From: JAGVXH01 sp041649755
Lineage (GTDB): Archaea; Nanobdellota; Nanobdellia; Pacearchaeales; GW2011-AR1
Direction: 5' to 3'
DNA: 64,000 bases
Assembly (NCBI GenBank): GCA_041649755.1
Contig: JBAZMK010000002.1
Span: 1 to 64,000 of the forward strand
Part shown: piece by piece, positions 23,821-32,562 of the stretch
Position numbering within the stretch: the first letter of the stretch is position 1
Layout: each line of letters begins with the position of its first letter
Position numbers and translations under genes: made by a program
The notes under the pieces: model-generated
What the model was told of the DNA's origin: nothing
What the model saw: the letters and a program-made list of their open reading frames with translations, nothing else
Databases searched by the model: none

Positions 23821-24234
23821 ATGATTAAAAAAAAGAAAGTAAACAAAAGAAAAGGTAATAACCTAACGATTCATTTTATGCCTTATTCTGAAATCTCAAA
23901 AGAAGACACTATTGGAAGAATAAAAAAGATAATGGGGATAATTCTTGATAACAAAATTATCATCTTACAGGGAAAATTAAGACCAGAAGAAGAAGTCAGA
24001 TTAATCGAAAATTCTATGACTTTAATCGGAAACATCGCAGGTTTTCAGGGAATTGAAATTGCGGGAATCTCTGGCGACAATGAGAATAGGGGATTGTTTG
24101 ATAATATAAGAAGAAACATTGCGAGAATTCTCATCGGAGAACAAGATGCAATTACTATAATCGGTCCGGCGTCCGTCGTCAAAGAGATTACAAGAGACCC
24201 AAAAAAGATTGAACTAATGCTTCAAAAAAAATAA
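23821..24234 (+). CDS. DUF2073 family protein
   Basis: The 137-aa protein fits the archaeal DUF2073 family, with the central I-I-I-L-Q-G-K-L-R-P-E-E-E and a later I-G-P-A-S-V-V-K-E. It starts one base after the Era-like GTPase and is presumably its partner. A basic N-terminal tail (K-K-K-K-V-N-K-R-K) suggests contact with RNA. No enzymatic motif is seen. Confidence 0.75.
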   Translation: MIKKKKVNKRKGNNLTIHFMPYSEISKEDTIGRIKKIMGIILDNKIIILQGKLRPEEEVRLIENSMTLIGNIAGFQGIEIAGISGDNENRGLFDNIRRNIARILIGEQDAITIIGPASVVKEITRDPKKIELMLQKK

Positions 24235-24249
24235 TAAAAGGACTCTTAA

Positions 24250-25059
24250 ATGAAAGCTTTAACAATAAAACAACCTTGGGCAGAATTAATTCTAAGAGGA
24301 GAAAAAATTATTGAACTGAGAAAATGGAAAACAAACTTCCGCGGAGAATTTCTTATACACTCTTCTAAGGAGCCCGATGCCGACTCAATGAAAAAATTTG
24401 AATTTAATAAACTGCCCTGTGGGTATATCCTAGGGAAAGTTAATTTAACAGATATAAAAAAATACGAAAACGAAGAAGATTTAATGAAAGATAGTTCCCT
24501 GCATCTTGCAGATGCCGGCTGGGGGGATTATGGATTTATTTTAAGTAAACCAAAAAGAGTAGCAAAAGTCCCCTACTCTGGTCAATTGAGCTTTTGGAAT
24601 TTCAAAGGAAAATTGTTTGAAGCAAAACCCGCCAAATCAGAAGAAGAGATAAGCAAAATAACTTCTTATCTAGCCTCCCTAAACTTAGATTACCCTAATT
24701 ATCTCCTCTGGGTAAAAAAATGCAAAAAAGAACTAATTTCAGGATATAAACAAAGTTTTTATGTAACTGATAAAAAAATAATCGGGGTTATCATCTTTCA
24801 ACCTCATAAAGAACAAGAGAATGTTTTGGAAATAAAACATTTCAGCATTGAAAAAAATTACTGGGATAAGGGAATAGGTTCTCTCTTATTAGATTTATTA
24901 GAGGACTATTTCAGAAAAACTTCTTTTAAAAATATTCGGGTCGACACCCACGAAGAAAACACTAATTTGATAAACTTCTTTAAAAGAAAAGGATTCAAAA
25001 CGATAAAAAAAGAGTACTTATATAACCCTCTGCAAAAAGAAATAATTCTTCAAAAATAA
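24250..25059 (+). CDS. ASCH domain-GNAT acetyltransferase fusion
   Basis: Residues 1-115 are an ASCH domain, with I-K-Q-P-W-A-E-L-I-L-R-G-E-K at the start and a G-E-F-L-I-H-S-S segment. Residues about 140-269 are a GNAT acetyltransferase, with I-K-H-F-S-I-E-K-N-Y-W-D-K-G-I-G-S-L-L-L as the acetyl-CoA loop and a closing F-F-K-R-K-G-F. ASCH proteins bind RNA, and E. coli YqfB hydrolyses N4-acetylcytidine. A fusion of a possible deacetylating or RNA-binding domain with an acetyltransferase is unusual. The acceptor is unknown. Confidence 0.8.
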   Translation: MKALTIKQPWAELILRGEKIIELRKWKTNFRGEFLIHSSKEPDADSMKKFEFNKLPCGYILGKVNLTDIKKYENEEDLMKDSSLHLADAGWGDYGFILSKPKRVAKVPYSGQLSFWNFKGKLFEAKPAKSEEEISKITSYLASLNLDYPNYLLWVKKCKKELISGYKQSFYVTDKKIIGVIIFQPHKEQENVLEIKHFSIEKNYWDKGIGSLLLDLLEDYFRKTSFKNIRVDTHEENTNLINFFKRKGFKTIKKEYLYNPLQKEIILQK

Positions 25060-25104
25060 AATTATTCTTCACCCTCACTTGCTAAGAACGCCCACCAAGG
25101 CTTT

Positions 25105-25689
25105 TTAGAAGAGATTACCTCGCCTGGTTTCAGCATCAACCTGACTTTCTACATTCATTCTTGTTTTAATAAATCCAAAAACCTTTGCCTGTTTTTCCGC
25201 TTTTAACTCATAAGCCAGCCTCAATTCGGTTCTTGTTCCATTTTGCCCAACTTCTTTTAACTCTATTGTGCAATTATTCTCTTCTGCTGAACAAACTTTA
25301 AGCCTTAACCTTTCTAAAGCTCTCTCAGAAGCGGTTTCAGGCATAATCTTTACCTCTGCCCTCCTACCATTACTTAATTGAGCTACCAACTTAGCATGAG
25401 ACTCATTAATTTCACTCTCAAGCCTAACTCTTGTCTGAATAGAATTATTAATCATTCTTTCTCTCATTTCCTGCGTTTCATTCATTATTCTTTGTCTGAA
25501 CTCCTCACTCTCATTCTCTAACCTCAGCCTAAGTTGTTCCATCTCTGCATTATGCTCTTGAATATTCTGACTCAATTCGGCTTTAATCTTCCCCGCATCA
25601 ACATTCACATTCGCAGAAAGATTCCCGCCTGCAACAGCCGAAACTAAGAAAACCGAAAACACTAAAACAACAATTAATTCAAACCTCAT
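25105..25689 (-). CDS. Secreted coiled-coil protein
   Basis: ATG 25689 (194 aa) is preferred to the longer frame starting at 25758, because it begins a clean signal peptide (M-R-F-E-L-I-V-V-L-V-F-S-V-F-L-V-S-A) and has a TATA box (atatttataaag) about 25 nt upstream. The mature part is a long charged helix rich in Glu, Asn, Met and Arg with a periodic R-L-R-L-E-N-E pattern, likely a coiled coil. Two cysteines lie near residue 135. It may be a cell-surface protein; function is unknown. Confidence 0.7.
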   Translation of the reverse strand: MRFELIVVLVFSVFLVSAVAGGNLSANVNVDAGKIKAELSQNIQEHNAEMEQLRLRLENESEEFRQRIMNETQEMRERMINNSIQTRVRLESEINESHAKLVAQLSNGRRAEVKIMPETASERALERLRLKVCSAEENNCTIELKEVGQNGTRTELRLAYELKAEKQAKVFGFIKTRMNVESQVDAETRRGNLF

Positions 25690-25767
25690 ACAAAATACAA
25701 TTAACACCTCTTTATAAATATTTCTAAAATTCATTAAAAATATAAACTCCTTTCCCAATAAATTATT

Positions 25768-27456
25768 ATGGACTACTTAAAAATCTGTCAAGTTTGTGAA
25801 AAAATAAGCTCAACCTCAAAAGGACTAGAGAAGACAAAGATTCTATCAGACTTCTTAAACGAAATAAAAGAAAGACCCGAAGTAATATACTTACTAAAAG
25901 GAAAAGTATTTGCTGATTGGGATTCACAAGAAATTGGAATTTCAGAACAGATAGTTATAAAAATAATCTCAAAAACAGCAGGCATTAAAGACGCAGAAGT
26001 AATCGAAGAATTCAAAAAAATAGGAGACTTAGGAAAAGTCGCAGAAGAAGTTCTCAGAAAGAAAAAACGACAAAAGCCATTATTCTCAGAAAAGTTAAGC
26101 GTCGAAAAAGTAATAAAAAATTTAAGAAGACTACCCTCTCTTGAAGGAAAAGGAACTATAGATTTGAAAATAAATCTAATAGTCGAATTGCTCCATTCTG
26201 CAGAACCTGTAGAAGCAAAATACATCGTCAGAACGGTTTTAGGAGACCTGAAAATTGGAGTGGGTACAGGAATCTTGCGAGACGCAATAGTAGATTTCTG
26301 CTTTCACCCAGAAGACTTAGATGAAAAAAGAAAATACTCCCAAATCGTTCAGGAAGCTTACGACAAATCAACTGACTTTGCAGAAGTATTCGAAAAGGCT
26401 TCAAAAAATGAATTAAGTAAAATAAAACTATCCCCAGGAAAACCTGTAAAAGTAATGCTTTTCCCAAAAGCAAAAGGAATAGAAGATGCATTTAAAATAA
26501 TCGGGAAGCCCGCAGCATTTGAATACAAATACGACGGATTCAGAGTAATGATTAACAAAGAAGAAAACGGAAAAATAAAAATATTCACAAGAAGACTGGA
26601 AGAAGTAACAAAACAATTTCCTGAAATAGTAGAATACACAAAGAGCCACATAAGAGGAAAAACATTCATCGTCGACGCCGAAGCAGTAGGTTATAACAAA
26701 AAAACAAAAAAATACACCCCCTTCCAAGCAATCAGCCAAAGGATAAAAAGAAAATACGAAGTCGCAAGAATGGCAGAAGAATTGCCAATAGAACTCGCAG
26801 TATTTGACATTATCTACCACGACGGCAAAAATTTGATTGAAGAACCTTTCAAAGAAAGAAGAAAAATCTTAGAAAAAATAGTAAAAAAAGAACCTTTCAA
26901 AATAGTCTTAGCAAAACAAATAGTCACCGAAGAAATAAAAGAAGTTGAGAAATTCTACGACGAAGCATTGAAAAATTCTCAGGAAGGATTAATGGGGAAA
27001 AACCTATTAGCACCATACAAACCTGGAGCAAGAGTAGGCTACGCCGTAAAATTAAAACCCGAAGACAACGACTTTGATTTAGTAATTACAGGTGCAGAAT
27101 GGGGCACCGGAAAAAGGTCAGGATGGCTGACAAGCTTTGATGTATCCTGCAAAAACGAAGACGAGGAACTTCTTGAAATCGGAAAAGTTTCCACAGGATT
27201 AAAAGAACTTGAAGAGGGGGGGCTGAGTTTCAAAGAAATGACAGAAAAACTAAAAGAGATAACAATAAAAGAAGAAGGAAGAAAAATAAAAGTCAAACCA
27301 GAAATAGTCGTTTCAGTGCAATACCAAAACATTCAGAAGTCTCCAACCTACTCCTCTGGCTACGCACTAAGATTCCCCAGAATAAAATCTCTGCGTCCAG
27401 ACAGAGGTTTAAACGACATTGCGACGCTGGAAGAAGTAAAAAAAGAGATAAAATAA
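25768..27456 (+). CDS. lig: ATP-dependent DNA ligase
   Basis: The 562-aa protein is a typical archaeal replicative DNA ligase. The N-terminal DNA-binding domain is helical. The adenylation domain has the nucleophile lysine in E-Y-K-Y-D-G-F-R, then E-A-V-G-Y and A-V-F-D-I-I-Y-H-D-G motifs, and K-L-K-P for the closing lysines. The C-terminal OB domain holds V-S-V-Q-Y-Q-N and A-L-R-F-P-R. It seals nicks in DNA during replication and repair. Confidence 0.96.
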   Translation: MDYLKICQVCEKISSTSKGLEKTKILSDFLNEIKERPEVIYLLKGKVFADWDSQEIGISEQIVIKIISKTAGIKDAEVIEEFKKIGDLGKVAEEVLRKKKRQKPLFSEKLSVEKVIKNLRRLPSLEGKGTIDLKINLIVELLHSAEPVEAKYIVRTVLGDLKIGVGTGILRDAIVDFCFHPEDLDEKRKYSQIVQEAYDKSTDFAEVFEKASKNELSKIKLSPGKPVKVMLFPKAKGIEDAFKIIGKPAAFEYKYDGFRVMINKEENGKIKIFTRRLEEVTKQFPEIVEYTKSHIRGKTFIVDAEAVGYNKKTKKYTPFQAISQRIKRKYEVARMAEELPIELAVFDIIYHDGKNLIEEPFKERRKILEKIVKKEPFKIVLAKQIVTEEIKEVEKFYDEALKNSQEGLMGKNLLAPYKPGARVGYAVKLKPEDNDFDLVITGAEWGTGKRSGWLTSFDVSCKNEDEELLEIGKVSTGLKELEEGGLSFKEMTEKLKEITIKEEGRKIKVKPEIVVSVQYQNIQKSPTYSSGYALRFPRIKSLRPDRGLNDIATLEEVKKEIK

Positions 27457-27466
27457 CAAACAAAGC

Positions 27467-27476
27467 CTTTATAAAT
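27467..27476 (+). promoter_or_regulatory. TATA box of tbp
   Basis: The stretch ctttataaat (27467-27476) lies about 25 nt before ATG 27497 at the spacing of a leaderless transcript. A second tataaata (27488-27495) touches the start codon and is too close to act as promoter. Confidence 0.5.
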
Positions 27477-27496
27477 GAAAATTTCTTATAAATAAC

Positions 27497-28087
27497 ATGG
27501 AAAATAAAAAAGATACTTCTCTAAGTGTGCAAAATATCGTCGCTACAACCTCTCTTGGAAAAGACGTTTCACTGACAAAATTAGCCAGAACTCAGCCAAA
27601 TACAGAATACAATCCTGACACATTCCCGGGTCTGGTTTTAAGAATAAAAAAACCAAAATCGGCAGTTCTTGTTTTTTCCTCAGGAAATTTAGTCTGCACT
27701 GGAACAAAATCAATCGCACAAGTAAAGGAAGTCGTTCAGCAGGTAATAAAACAATTAAGAAAAATTGGTGTTAATGTAACAGCAAAACCAAAAATAACAG
27801 TCCAAAATATCGTAGCTTCCGGTGCTATAAATCTTGACCTTAATTTAAACACTCTTGCACTTGAACTAGAAAACACTGAATACGAACCCGAACAATTTCC
27901 AGGTCTAGTTTACAAATTAGACGAACCAACTGCAACATTTTTACTCTTCTCAAATGGAAAACTTGTCTGCACAGGAACAAAAAACAAAGCCCAATTAGAA
28001 GACTCAATGGTCCAGCTAAATAAGAACATAAGAGCCGTCCTAAAAAGAATAAAAAAGATGCAGGAAGAAAAAAACAACGACTTCTAA
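27497..28087 (+). CDS. tbp: TATA-box-binding protein
   Basis: The 196-aa protein has the two direct repeats of TBP: N-I-V-A-T-T-S-L-G-K ... F-P-G-L-V-L-R and V-C-T-G-T-K-S in the first, and N-I-V-A-S-G-A-I-N-L ... F-P-G-L-V-Y-K and V-C-T-G-T-K-N in the second. It binds TATA promoters and recruits TFB and RNA polymerase. Length and repeat spacing match archaeal TBP. It is followed by two small RNA-binding protein genes. Confidence 0.97.
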   Translation: MENKKDTSLSVQNIVATTSLGKDVSLTKLARTQPNTEYNPDTFPGLVLRIKKPKSAVLVFSSGNLVCTGTKSIAQVKEVVQQVIKQLRKIGVNVTAKPKITVQNIVASGAINLDLNLNTLALELENTEYEPEQFPGLVYKLDEPTATFLLFSNGKLVCTGTKNKAQLEDSMVQLNKNIRAVLKRIKKMQEEKNNDF

Positions 28088-28108
28088 TTAAATAAAGCAC
28101 AATGATAG

Positions 28109-28519
28109 ATGGAAAACAAAAAATTTAGGGAGTTTACAACTTCATCAGGCAAAATCGTTCTTTGCGGAAAATCGGCAAAAAATAATGAAGAGTTAATTGA
28201 ACAAGTTAAGCCCTCTGAAATAGTCTTGCATACAGCAAATCCAGGAAGTCCATTCATAAACATAAGGGGAAAAGCCGAAAAAAAAGATATTGAAGAATCT
28301 GCAGTAATCTGTGCAAAATACTCTCACGACTGGAGAGACAATAGAAAAGACATTTTAGTTCATATATTTAAGGGTTCAGACATTTATAAAAATAAAAAAA
28401 TGAAACTCGGAACATTTGGAGTAAGAGAATTCCAGATAAAAAAAGTAAAAAAAGAAGAAATATCAAATTTTGAGGAGAAACTAAAAAATGAAACAGATAA
28501 AAAAATTGCAATTAGGTAA
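28109..28519 (+). CDS. Stand-alone NFACT-R (DUF814) domain protein
   Basis: The 136-aa protein resembles the RNA-binding NFACT-R domain of Rqc2/RqcH/FbpA, which normally sits in the middle of a much larger protein. It shows F-T-T-S-S-G-K-I-V-L-C-G-K-S-A-K-N-N-E and V-L-H-T-A-N-P-G-S-P-F-I-N-I. The N and M domains for binding ribosome and tRNA are absent. It probably binds RNA or the ribosome. Its end overlaps the CRM gene by 32 nt. Confidence 0.75.
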   Translation: MENKKFREFTTSSGKIVLCGKSAKNNEELIEQVKPSEIVLHTANPGSPFINIRGKAEKKDIEESAVICAKYSHDWRDNRKDILVHIFKGSDIYKNKKMKLGTFGVREFQIKKVKKEEISNFEEKLKNETDKKIAIR

Positions 28520-28775
28520 AAAAGGACCTAGTCCAGAATTCATTGAACAGCTTAAAAATATCTTAAAAAATGAAAAAATTATCAAAGTTTCAATTCTTAA
28601 ATCTGCCTGCAGAAACATTGAAGAAGCCGAAAAAATCGGTGAAAAAATAGTAGAAGGTCTTGGAAAAAACTTTATTTATCGAAGAATAGGGTATGTTTTG
28701 ACTATTAAAAAGCTTAAAAAAATAAAATTTAAATCGCCTCAAGCCCAATCTCAACTGCAACAACAGGCATTTTGA
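28488..28775 (+). CDS. YhbY-like CRM domain RNA-binding protein
   Basis: The 95-aa protein matches the YhbY/CRS1 CRM fold. It has the conserved basic loop Q-L-G-K-K-G-P-S-P-E-F, a helix with K-I-I-K-V-S-I-L-K, and a closing strand R-R-I-G-Y-V-L-T-I. These proteins bind pre-ribosomal RNA. The Gln-rich C-terminal tail overlaps the end of pheT on the other strand, so the last residues may be unconserved. A ribosomal role with the preceding NFACT-R protein is inferred. Confidence 0.8.
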   Translation: MKQIKKLQLGKKGPSPEFIEQLKNILKNEKIIKVSILKSACRNIEEAEKIGEKIVEGLGKNFIYRRIGYVLTIKKLKKIKFKSPQAQSQLQQQAF

Positions 28776-30369
28776 TTTTCCAATTCTTAAGAACTCGTGG
28801 AGCAATTTCGCCGACAAAACCAACTTGTTTTCCTTCAACAAAAATTTTCGCACATCTCCCAGAGATATAATTATTATTTTCCTCTGCTTCAATTGTATAA
28901 TTAACTCCAAGCATCTTAAATAAATAATCTAAAACTTGCTTCATATCAGTAAAATTAACTTTTTCATCTACAAATGCTACAGCAAGATTTTCAGTTTCTT
29001 TAACCTTGGTCTCAAGACCATCGTCTAAGGAGAAAACTTTTCCCATCTCAAAAATTTTCTGGGGATAAGTAGAATTAGAATTCTCAGAGAAAATCTGAAG
29101 TAAATTGGTAAGTAAATCAATCCTCAAAACATCCCTTTCAGTTTTTGAATTTTCAACTTCAATAAAACTACTATAATTATAATGCATCTTTTTCACATTT
29201 CTTTCCGTCGTTAAATGGAAAGACGAAACCTCCAAAAAACCAAGCCCTGCGAGAATCTCTGATATAATCTTTTTCTTTCTTGAATTCTTATCCTCCTCTG
29301 CAATCGTAGAAATTTTGGGAATCTCTGGTTCAAAATTCTGATAACCATAAGCAATCGCAACCTCTTCTACCAAATCAACCCAATGAAGAATATCCATTCT
29401 ATAAGGAGGAATCAAAGCAAAAGTCCTTTCTTTCTTTTTCTCAAAACCTAACCCCATCCTCTCAAAATACTTCTTAATCTCTTTCTCACTTAACTTAATC
29501 CCCAAAGTTTTCTCGATATCCTCTAATTTAAACTCCATCTCTTCAAAATTCATTTCTGGTGAAACGAAACTCTCTTTTGAATCCTTTATATTCATTGAAT
29601 AAACTTTTCCCCCCATTTCATACAAAGCCGAAACAATAATGCTTATAACTTTCTTCAGATGATAAAGGCTATGCCCAGAACACTCAATAAAAATATCTTT
29701 AGTATTTTCTATAATTCTCCCCGTCTCTTCAGAATTTATTATCGGAGGCATTGAAAGAATCTTCTCATTCGCATCAACAAAAATTGGGTATACTTCTGCG
29801 TCCTTTAACAAATCAGCATATTCCCTCCCCGTAGGGTGCTGTCTCAAAATCTGACGACCATTAATCTCTCTTGGATACTCCAAAGGAACAAACCTAATAT
29901 CCTCTGGCTTTCTCGCAGTAAATTTAATTGGCAACTTTATCTTTTCAAGAGGGTAAACTCCTATAGCAAGCTTCTTCCTTTTTCTGCCTACAGAGTTATG
30001 CAATTTTTCCTGAATATCCACTATCTCTTTTATTTTCTCATCGTCAAACTTAATCCCTTTGACAATCGCACAAGCCGTATAAGGTCTAACCTTTTTTACA
30101 GCTTTCTCAATTATCACATCGTAACCTTTTTCAGGAGGATAAATATTAAATTTAGCAACACCTTTCTTCTCATTAAACTGATTCAAAGCCCGCGCAAAAT
30201 TCTGCAGCGAAAGTAAATCGGGACGATTCGGAAAAACTTCAACAGAAACTTCTTCTTCAGTTATCTCTTCAACAGGGGTCCCCATTTCAGTTATTTTTCT
30301 CTCTAATTCAGGAGTTATCTTCCCGACCTCCTTTTCAAGCTCCTTCCTGTTAAGTGTTAGTATTGTCAT
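28729..30369 (-). CDS. pheT: Phenylalanyl-tRNA synthetase beta subunit
   Basis: The 546-aa protein is the archaeal/eukaryotic-type PheRS beta subunit, shorter than the bacterial one because it lacks the tRNA-binding and anticodon FDX parts. It shows the B3/B4 domain (F-P-N-R-P-D-L-L-S near the start) and the B5 domain with P-P-Y-R-M-D-I-L-H, followed by the catalytic-like domain. It forms the alpha2-beta2 enzyme with pheS at 30860. Its start overlaps a 44-aa frame. Confidence 0.94.
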   Translation of the reverse strand: MTILTLNRKELEKEVGKITPELERKITEMGTPVEEITEEEVSVEVFPNRPDLLSLQNFARALNQFNEKKGVAKFNIYPPEKGYDVIIEKAVKKVRPYTACAIVKGIKFDDEKIKEIVDIQEKLHNSVGRKRKKLAIGVYPLEKIKLPIKFTARKPEDIRFVPLEYPREINGRQILRQHPTGREYADLLKDAEVYPIFVDANEKILSMPPIINSEETGRIIENTKDIFIECSGHSLYHLKKVISIIVSALYEMGGKVYSMNIKDSKESFVSPEMNFEEMEFKLEDIEKTLGIKLSEKEIKKYFERMGLGFEKKKERTFALIPPYRMDILHWVDLVEEVAIAYGYQNFEPEIPKISTIAEEDKNSRKKKIISEILAGLGFLEVSSFHLTTERNVKKMHYNYSSFIEVENSKTERDVLRIDLLTNLLQIFSENSNSTYPQKIFEMGKVFSLDDGLETKVKETENLAVAFVDEKVNFTDMKQVLDYLFKMLGVNYTIEAEENNNYISGRCAKIFVEGKQVGFVGEIAPRVLKNWKIKMPVVAVEIGLEAI

Positions 30370-30484
30370 TTTTCTTCCCCCTCAAAACTTCAATCAGTTC
30401 ATCAAACTTATTATTTATTGTCTCTTCAAGACTCTCAAGTTGGTCTTTTATCCCTTCAAGCCCTGATTTATTTTCTTCTTCCAT
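30350..30484 (-). CDS. 44-aa coiled-coil peptide overlapping pheT start
   Basis: A short reading frame (ATG at 30484, TAA at 30350-30352) encodes an acidic amphipathic helix of about 35 residues with Leu/Ile spacing (G-L-E-G-I-K-D-Q-L-E-S-L-E-E) and a charged tail. It sits between the oxidase-like gene and pheT, overlapping pheT by 20 nt and leaving only one base after the upstream stop. Such coupling favours real translation. No function can be assigned. Confidence 0.5.
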   Translation of the reverse strand: MEEENKSGLEGIKDQLESLEETINNKFDELIEVLRGKKNDNTNT

Positions 30485-30485
30485 T

Positions 30486-30860
30486 CTAACTTAAAACCTT
30501 TATATGATTTATTTTTATTAAAATTGCCCCTTCACAGGGTTCTCCTTCATTAATTGGAATTCTTTTAATAAAATCTATCCATTTGCCTTCAATAAAATAT
30601 TCGGCAATTCCTTTAAACTCATATCCAACACAATTTTCCTCCCAATTTCTCACCCACACAACTAAGGCAACATTTTTGTTTCTTTTTATATTATCTATAG
30701 TTTCATTTAAGTAATTGTCAGTTAACAACAATTCGTCCCTAGAAACCACTTTAACAAAACCTATTGCAATATTATGGGGGTTCCCTTCTTCATCAATTGT
30801 AGCTAAGCCCATTGCATTGTTCTCAATTATCTTCTTTATTCCTTCGTTAACCTCCACCAT
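30486..30860 (-). CDS. Pyridoxamine 5'-phosphate oxidase-like flavin protein
   Basis: ATG 30860 overlaps the pheS stop (TAATG) and gives 124 aa. The longer frame begins with TTG. The sequence resembles small split-barrel FMN-binding proteins: G-L-A-T-I-D-E-E-G-N-P-H-N-I-A-I-G at the N-terminus and V-A-L-V-V-W-V-R in the middle, with a G-Y-E-F-K-G-I-A segment. The family includes flavin reductases and F420-binding oxidoreductases. Its place inside the PheRS operon is unexplained. Confidence 0.75.
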   Translation of the reverse strand: MVEVNEGIKKIIENNAMGLATIDEEGNPHNIAIGFVKVVSRDELLLTDNYLNETIDNIKRNKNVALVVWVRNWEENCVGYEFKGIAEYFIEGKWIDFIKRIPINEGEPCEGAILIKINHIKVLS

Positions 30861-32392
30861 TAAAATCTCCAAACTCTCGTTTCTCTCAATTTAGTTAAAT
30901 CATTCCTGTACATTTCTCTTAAATCATTTATTTTAAAGAATTCCATTATTATTCTGTCAAACCCAGGACCCCAAGCTAAAACGGGAATATGTCTTCCAAA
31001 GATAGGAATTGTAACTTCTGGTCGAAACATACCTGCACCTCCAAGCTCAACCCATTTTTTATGAGTTGGATGAAACACGTCAATTTCAAGAGATGGCTCG
31101 GTATACGGAAAGTATGCAGGGCGTATACGAATTTGCTCGTAACCCATTTTCTTAAAAAATTCTACTAAATAACCCAATAACTGCCTAAAATTAGCATTCT
31201 CATCTACAACAATCCCTTCTGTCTGGTTAAATTCAAAACTATGACTCCAATCCACTGTTTCATTCCGAAAACACTTACCTAAAGCAAAATACTTCGCAGG
31301 AAATTCTTTGATCTCAGCAATCTTCTTTAAAGTCTGAGCAGATAAACAAGTCGTATGTGTCCTTAAAACAACTTTCCTAGCATCGCCCTCATTCCATTTA
31401 TACTGCCAACCCTTGCTGCCTCCCACCCCCTTCTCGTGCGACTTCTTTACTTCTTCAACAAGTCTGTTTTTATTGTCTGCCTCAGGCAGTTTTCCTTCAA
31501 CATTTTTCAGATAAAAAGTATCCTGCATCTCTCTGACAGGATGGTCCTGTGCTGTAAAAAGAGCATCAAAATTCCAAAAACTAGTCTGAACTAAAGAACC
31601 AGTCATCTCCTTAAAACCCATTTCAAGCCAAATTGACTTAGCATATCCCGTCGCCTGATTAACAAAATGCCTCTTACCTCCATAAACTTTAGGAACTGCA
31701 GTAGTCAAATCATATCTTCTAAACTTCTTGCCTTTCCACAAACCCTGCTTTATAATTTTAGGTGTTAACTGCTCAATAAGCTCTTCCGACAAGTTTATCT
31801 TAGAAACCTCTACCCCAAAAGAGGTAAGTTTAACACTAATAGTTTTCCTTTTCTCAACCTTAACAATCTCCTTTCTAGACTTCAAAACTCCCAAAGCCAT
31901 TTTGTCCTGAGGCTCAAGAAAAGAAACTTCTAAAGGCAACTTCTCCATAAAAATCTCTTCAAGCATCTTCTTTGTTACCTCTTCTGGTCTGGCGTTCAAC
32001 ACAATCTCCCCCTTTCTAACCTCAACCAAAGCCTTCTTTCTAAGAGCCCCCAAAGCAACCTTAGCTTCATTATCATTTAATCCGCAAATTCCTTTTATGT
32101 CTTTTATAGGGATGCTCTTTTTCTCAAAAATTTTATCAAGTAGAACCCTCTCAGGCAGATGTTTCTTCAGGTAATTAACACCCAAAACATCCAAATCAAC
32201 AACTTCTTTTTCTTCTCCCCTAATTTCAACCAAGCCTTTATTTTTCAAAAAACCCAAAGCTCTTAAAACAGAAGTCTTATCTAAACCAGCTTTCTTAGAA
32301 ATATCACTAACATCAAATTCTTTAACAGAAAGACTAGGCAAAACAATTCTCTCAATTGGAGAAAGCGATTCAGCAACCGTCTTACTATCCAT
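30860..32392 (-). CDS. pheS: Phenylalanyl-tRNA synthetase alpha subunit
   Basis: The 510-aa protein is the archaeal/eukaryotic-type alpha subunit. The N-terminal third carries winged-helix domains (I-S-K-K-A-G-L-D-K-T-S-V-L-R-A-L). The catalytic class II core has H-P-V-R-E-M-Q-D-T-F-Y (motif 1 region), T-H-T-T-C-L-S-A-Q and a motif 2 F-R-N-E-T-V-D-W-S-H, and ends with G-P-G-F-D-R (motif 3). It activates phenylalanine and charges tRNA-Phe together with PheT. Confidence 0.95.
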   Translation of the reverse strand: MDSKTVAESLSPIERIVLPSLSVKEFDVSDISKKAGLDKTSVLRALGFLKNKGLVEIRGEEKEVVDLDVLGVNYLKKHLPERVLLDKIFEKKSIPIKDIKGICGLNDNEAKVALGALRKKALVEVRKGEIVLNARPEEVTKKMLEEIFMEKLPLEVSFLEPQDKMALGVLKSRKEIVKVEKRKTISVKLTSFGVEVSKINLSEELIEQLTPKIIKQGLWKGKKFRRYDLTTAVPKVYGGKRHFVNQATGYAKSIWLEMGFKEMTGSLVQTSFWNFDALFTAQDHPVREMQDTFYLKNVEGKLPEADNKNRLVEEVKKSHEKGVGGSKGWQYKWNEGDARKVVLRTHTTCLSAQTLKKIAEIKEFPAKYFALGKCFRNETVDWSHSFEFNQTEGIVVDENANFRQLLGYLVEFFKKMGYEQIRIRPAYFPYTEPSLEIDVFHPTHKKWVELGGAGMFRPEVTIPIFGRHIPVLAWGPGFDRIIMEFFKINDLREMYRNDLTKLRETRVWRF

Positions 32393-32562
32393 AACCCTCT
32401 ATACTTTCGGATTTTTTAAATGTTATTAAAACACAATATCTTTAAAAACTTAATAAGTCAAATTTAAATACGGATAAAAGAGGACGCGGAATCCCTGTTG
32501 AAAAATTAAATGACCTCCCTAAGAGACTAAGAATCTTTCTTTTCCTACTTATCTTTATTATA

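Noticed and set aside
25788..27332. Several long minus-strand frames opposite the DNA ligase
   Set aside because: They are antisense shadows of an A-rich gene, with hydrophobic low-complexity composition and no motifs.
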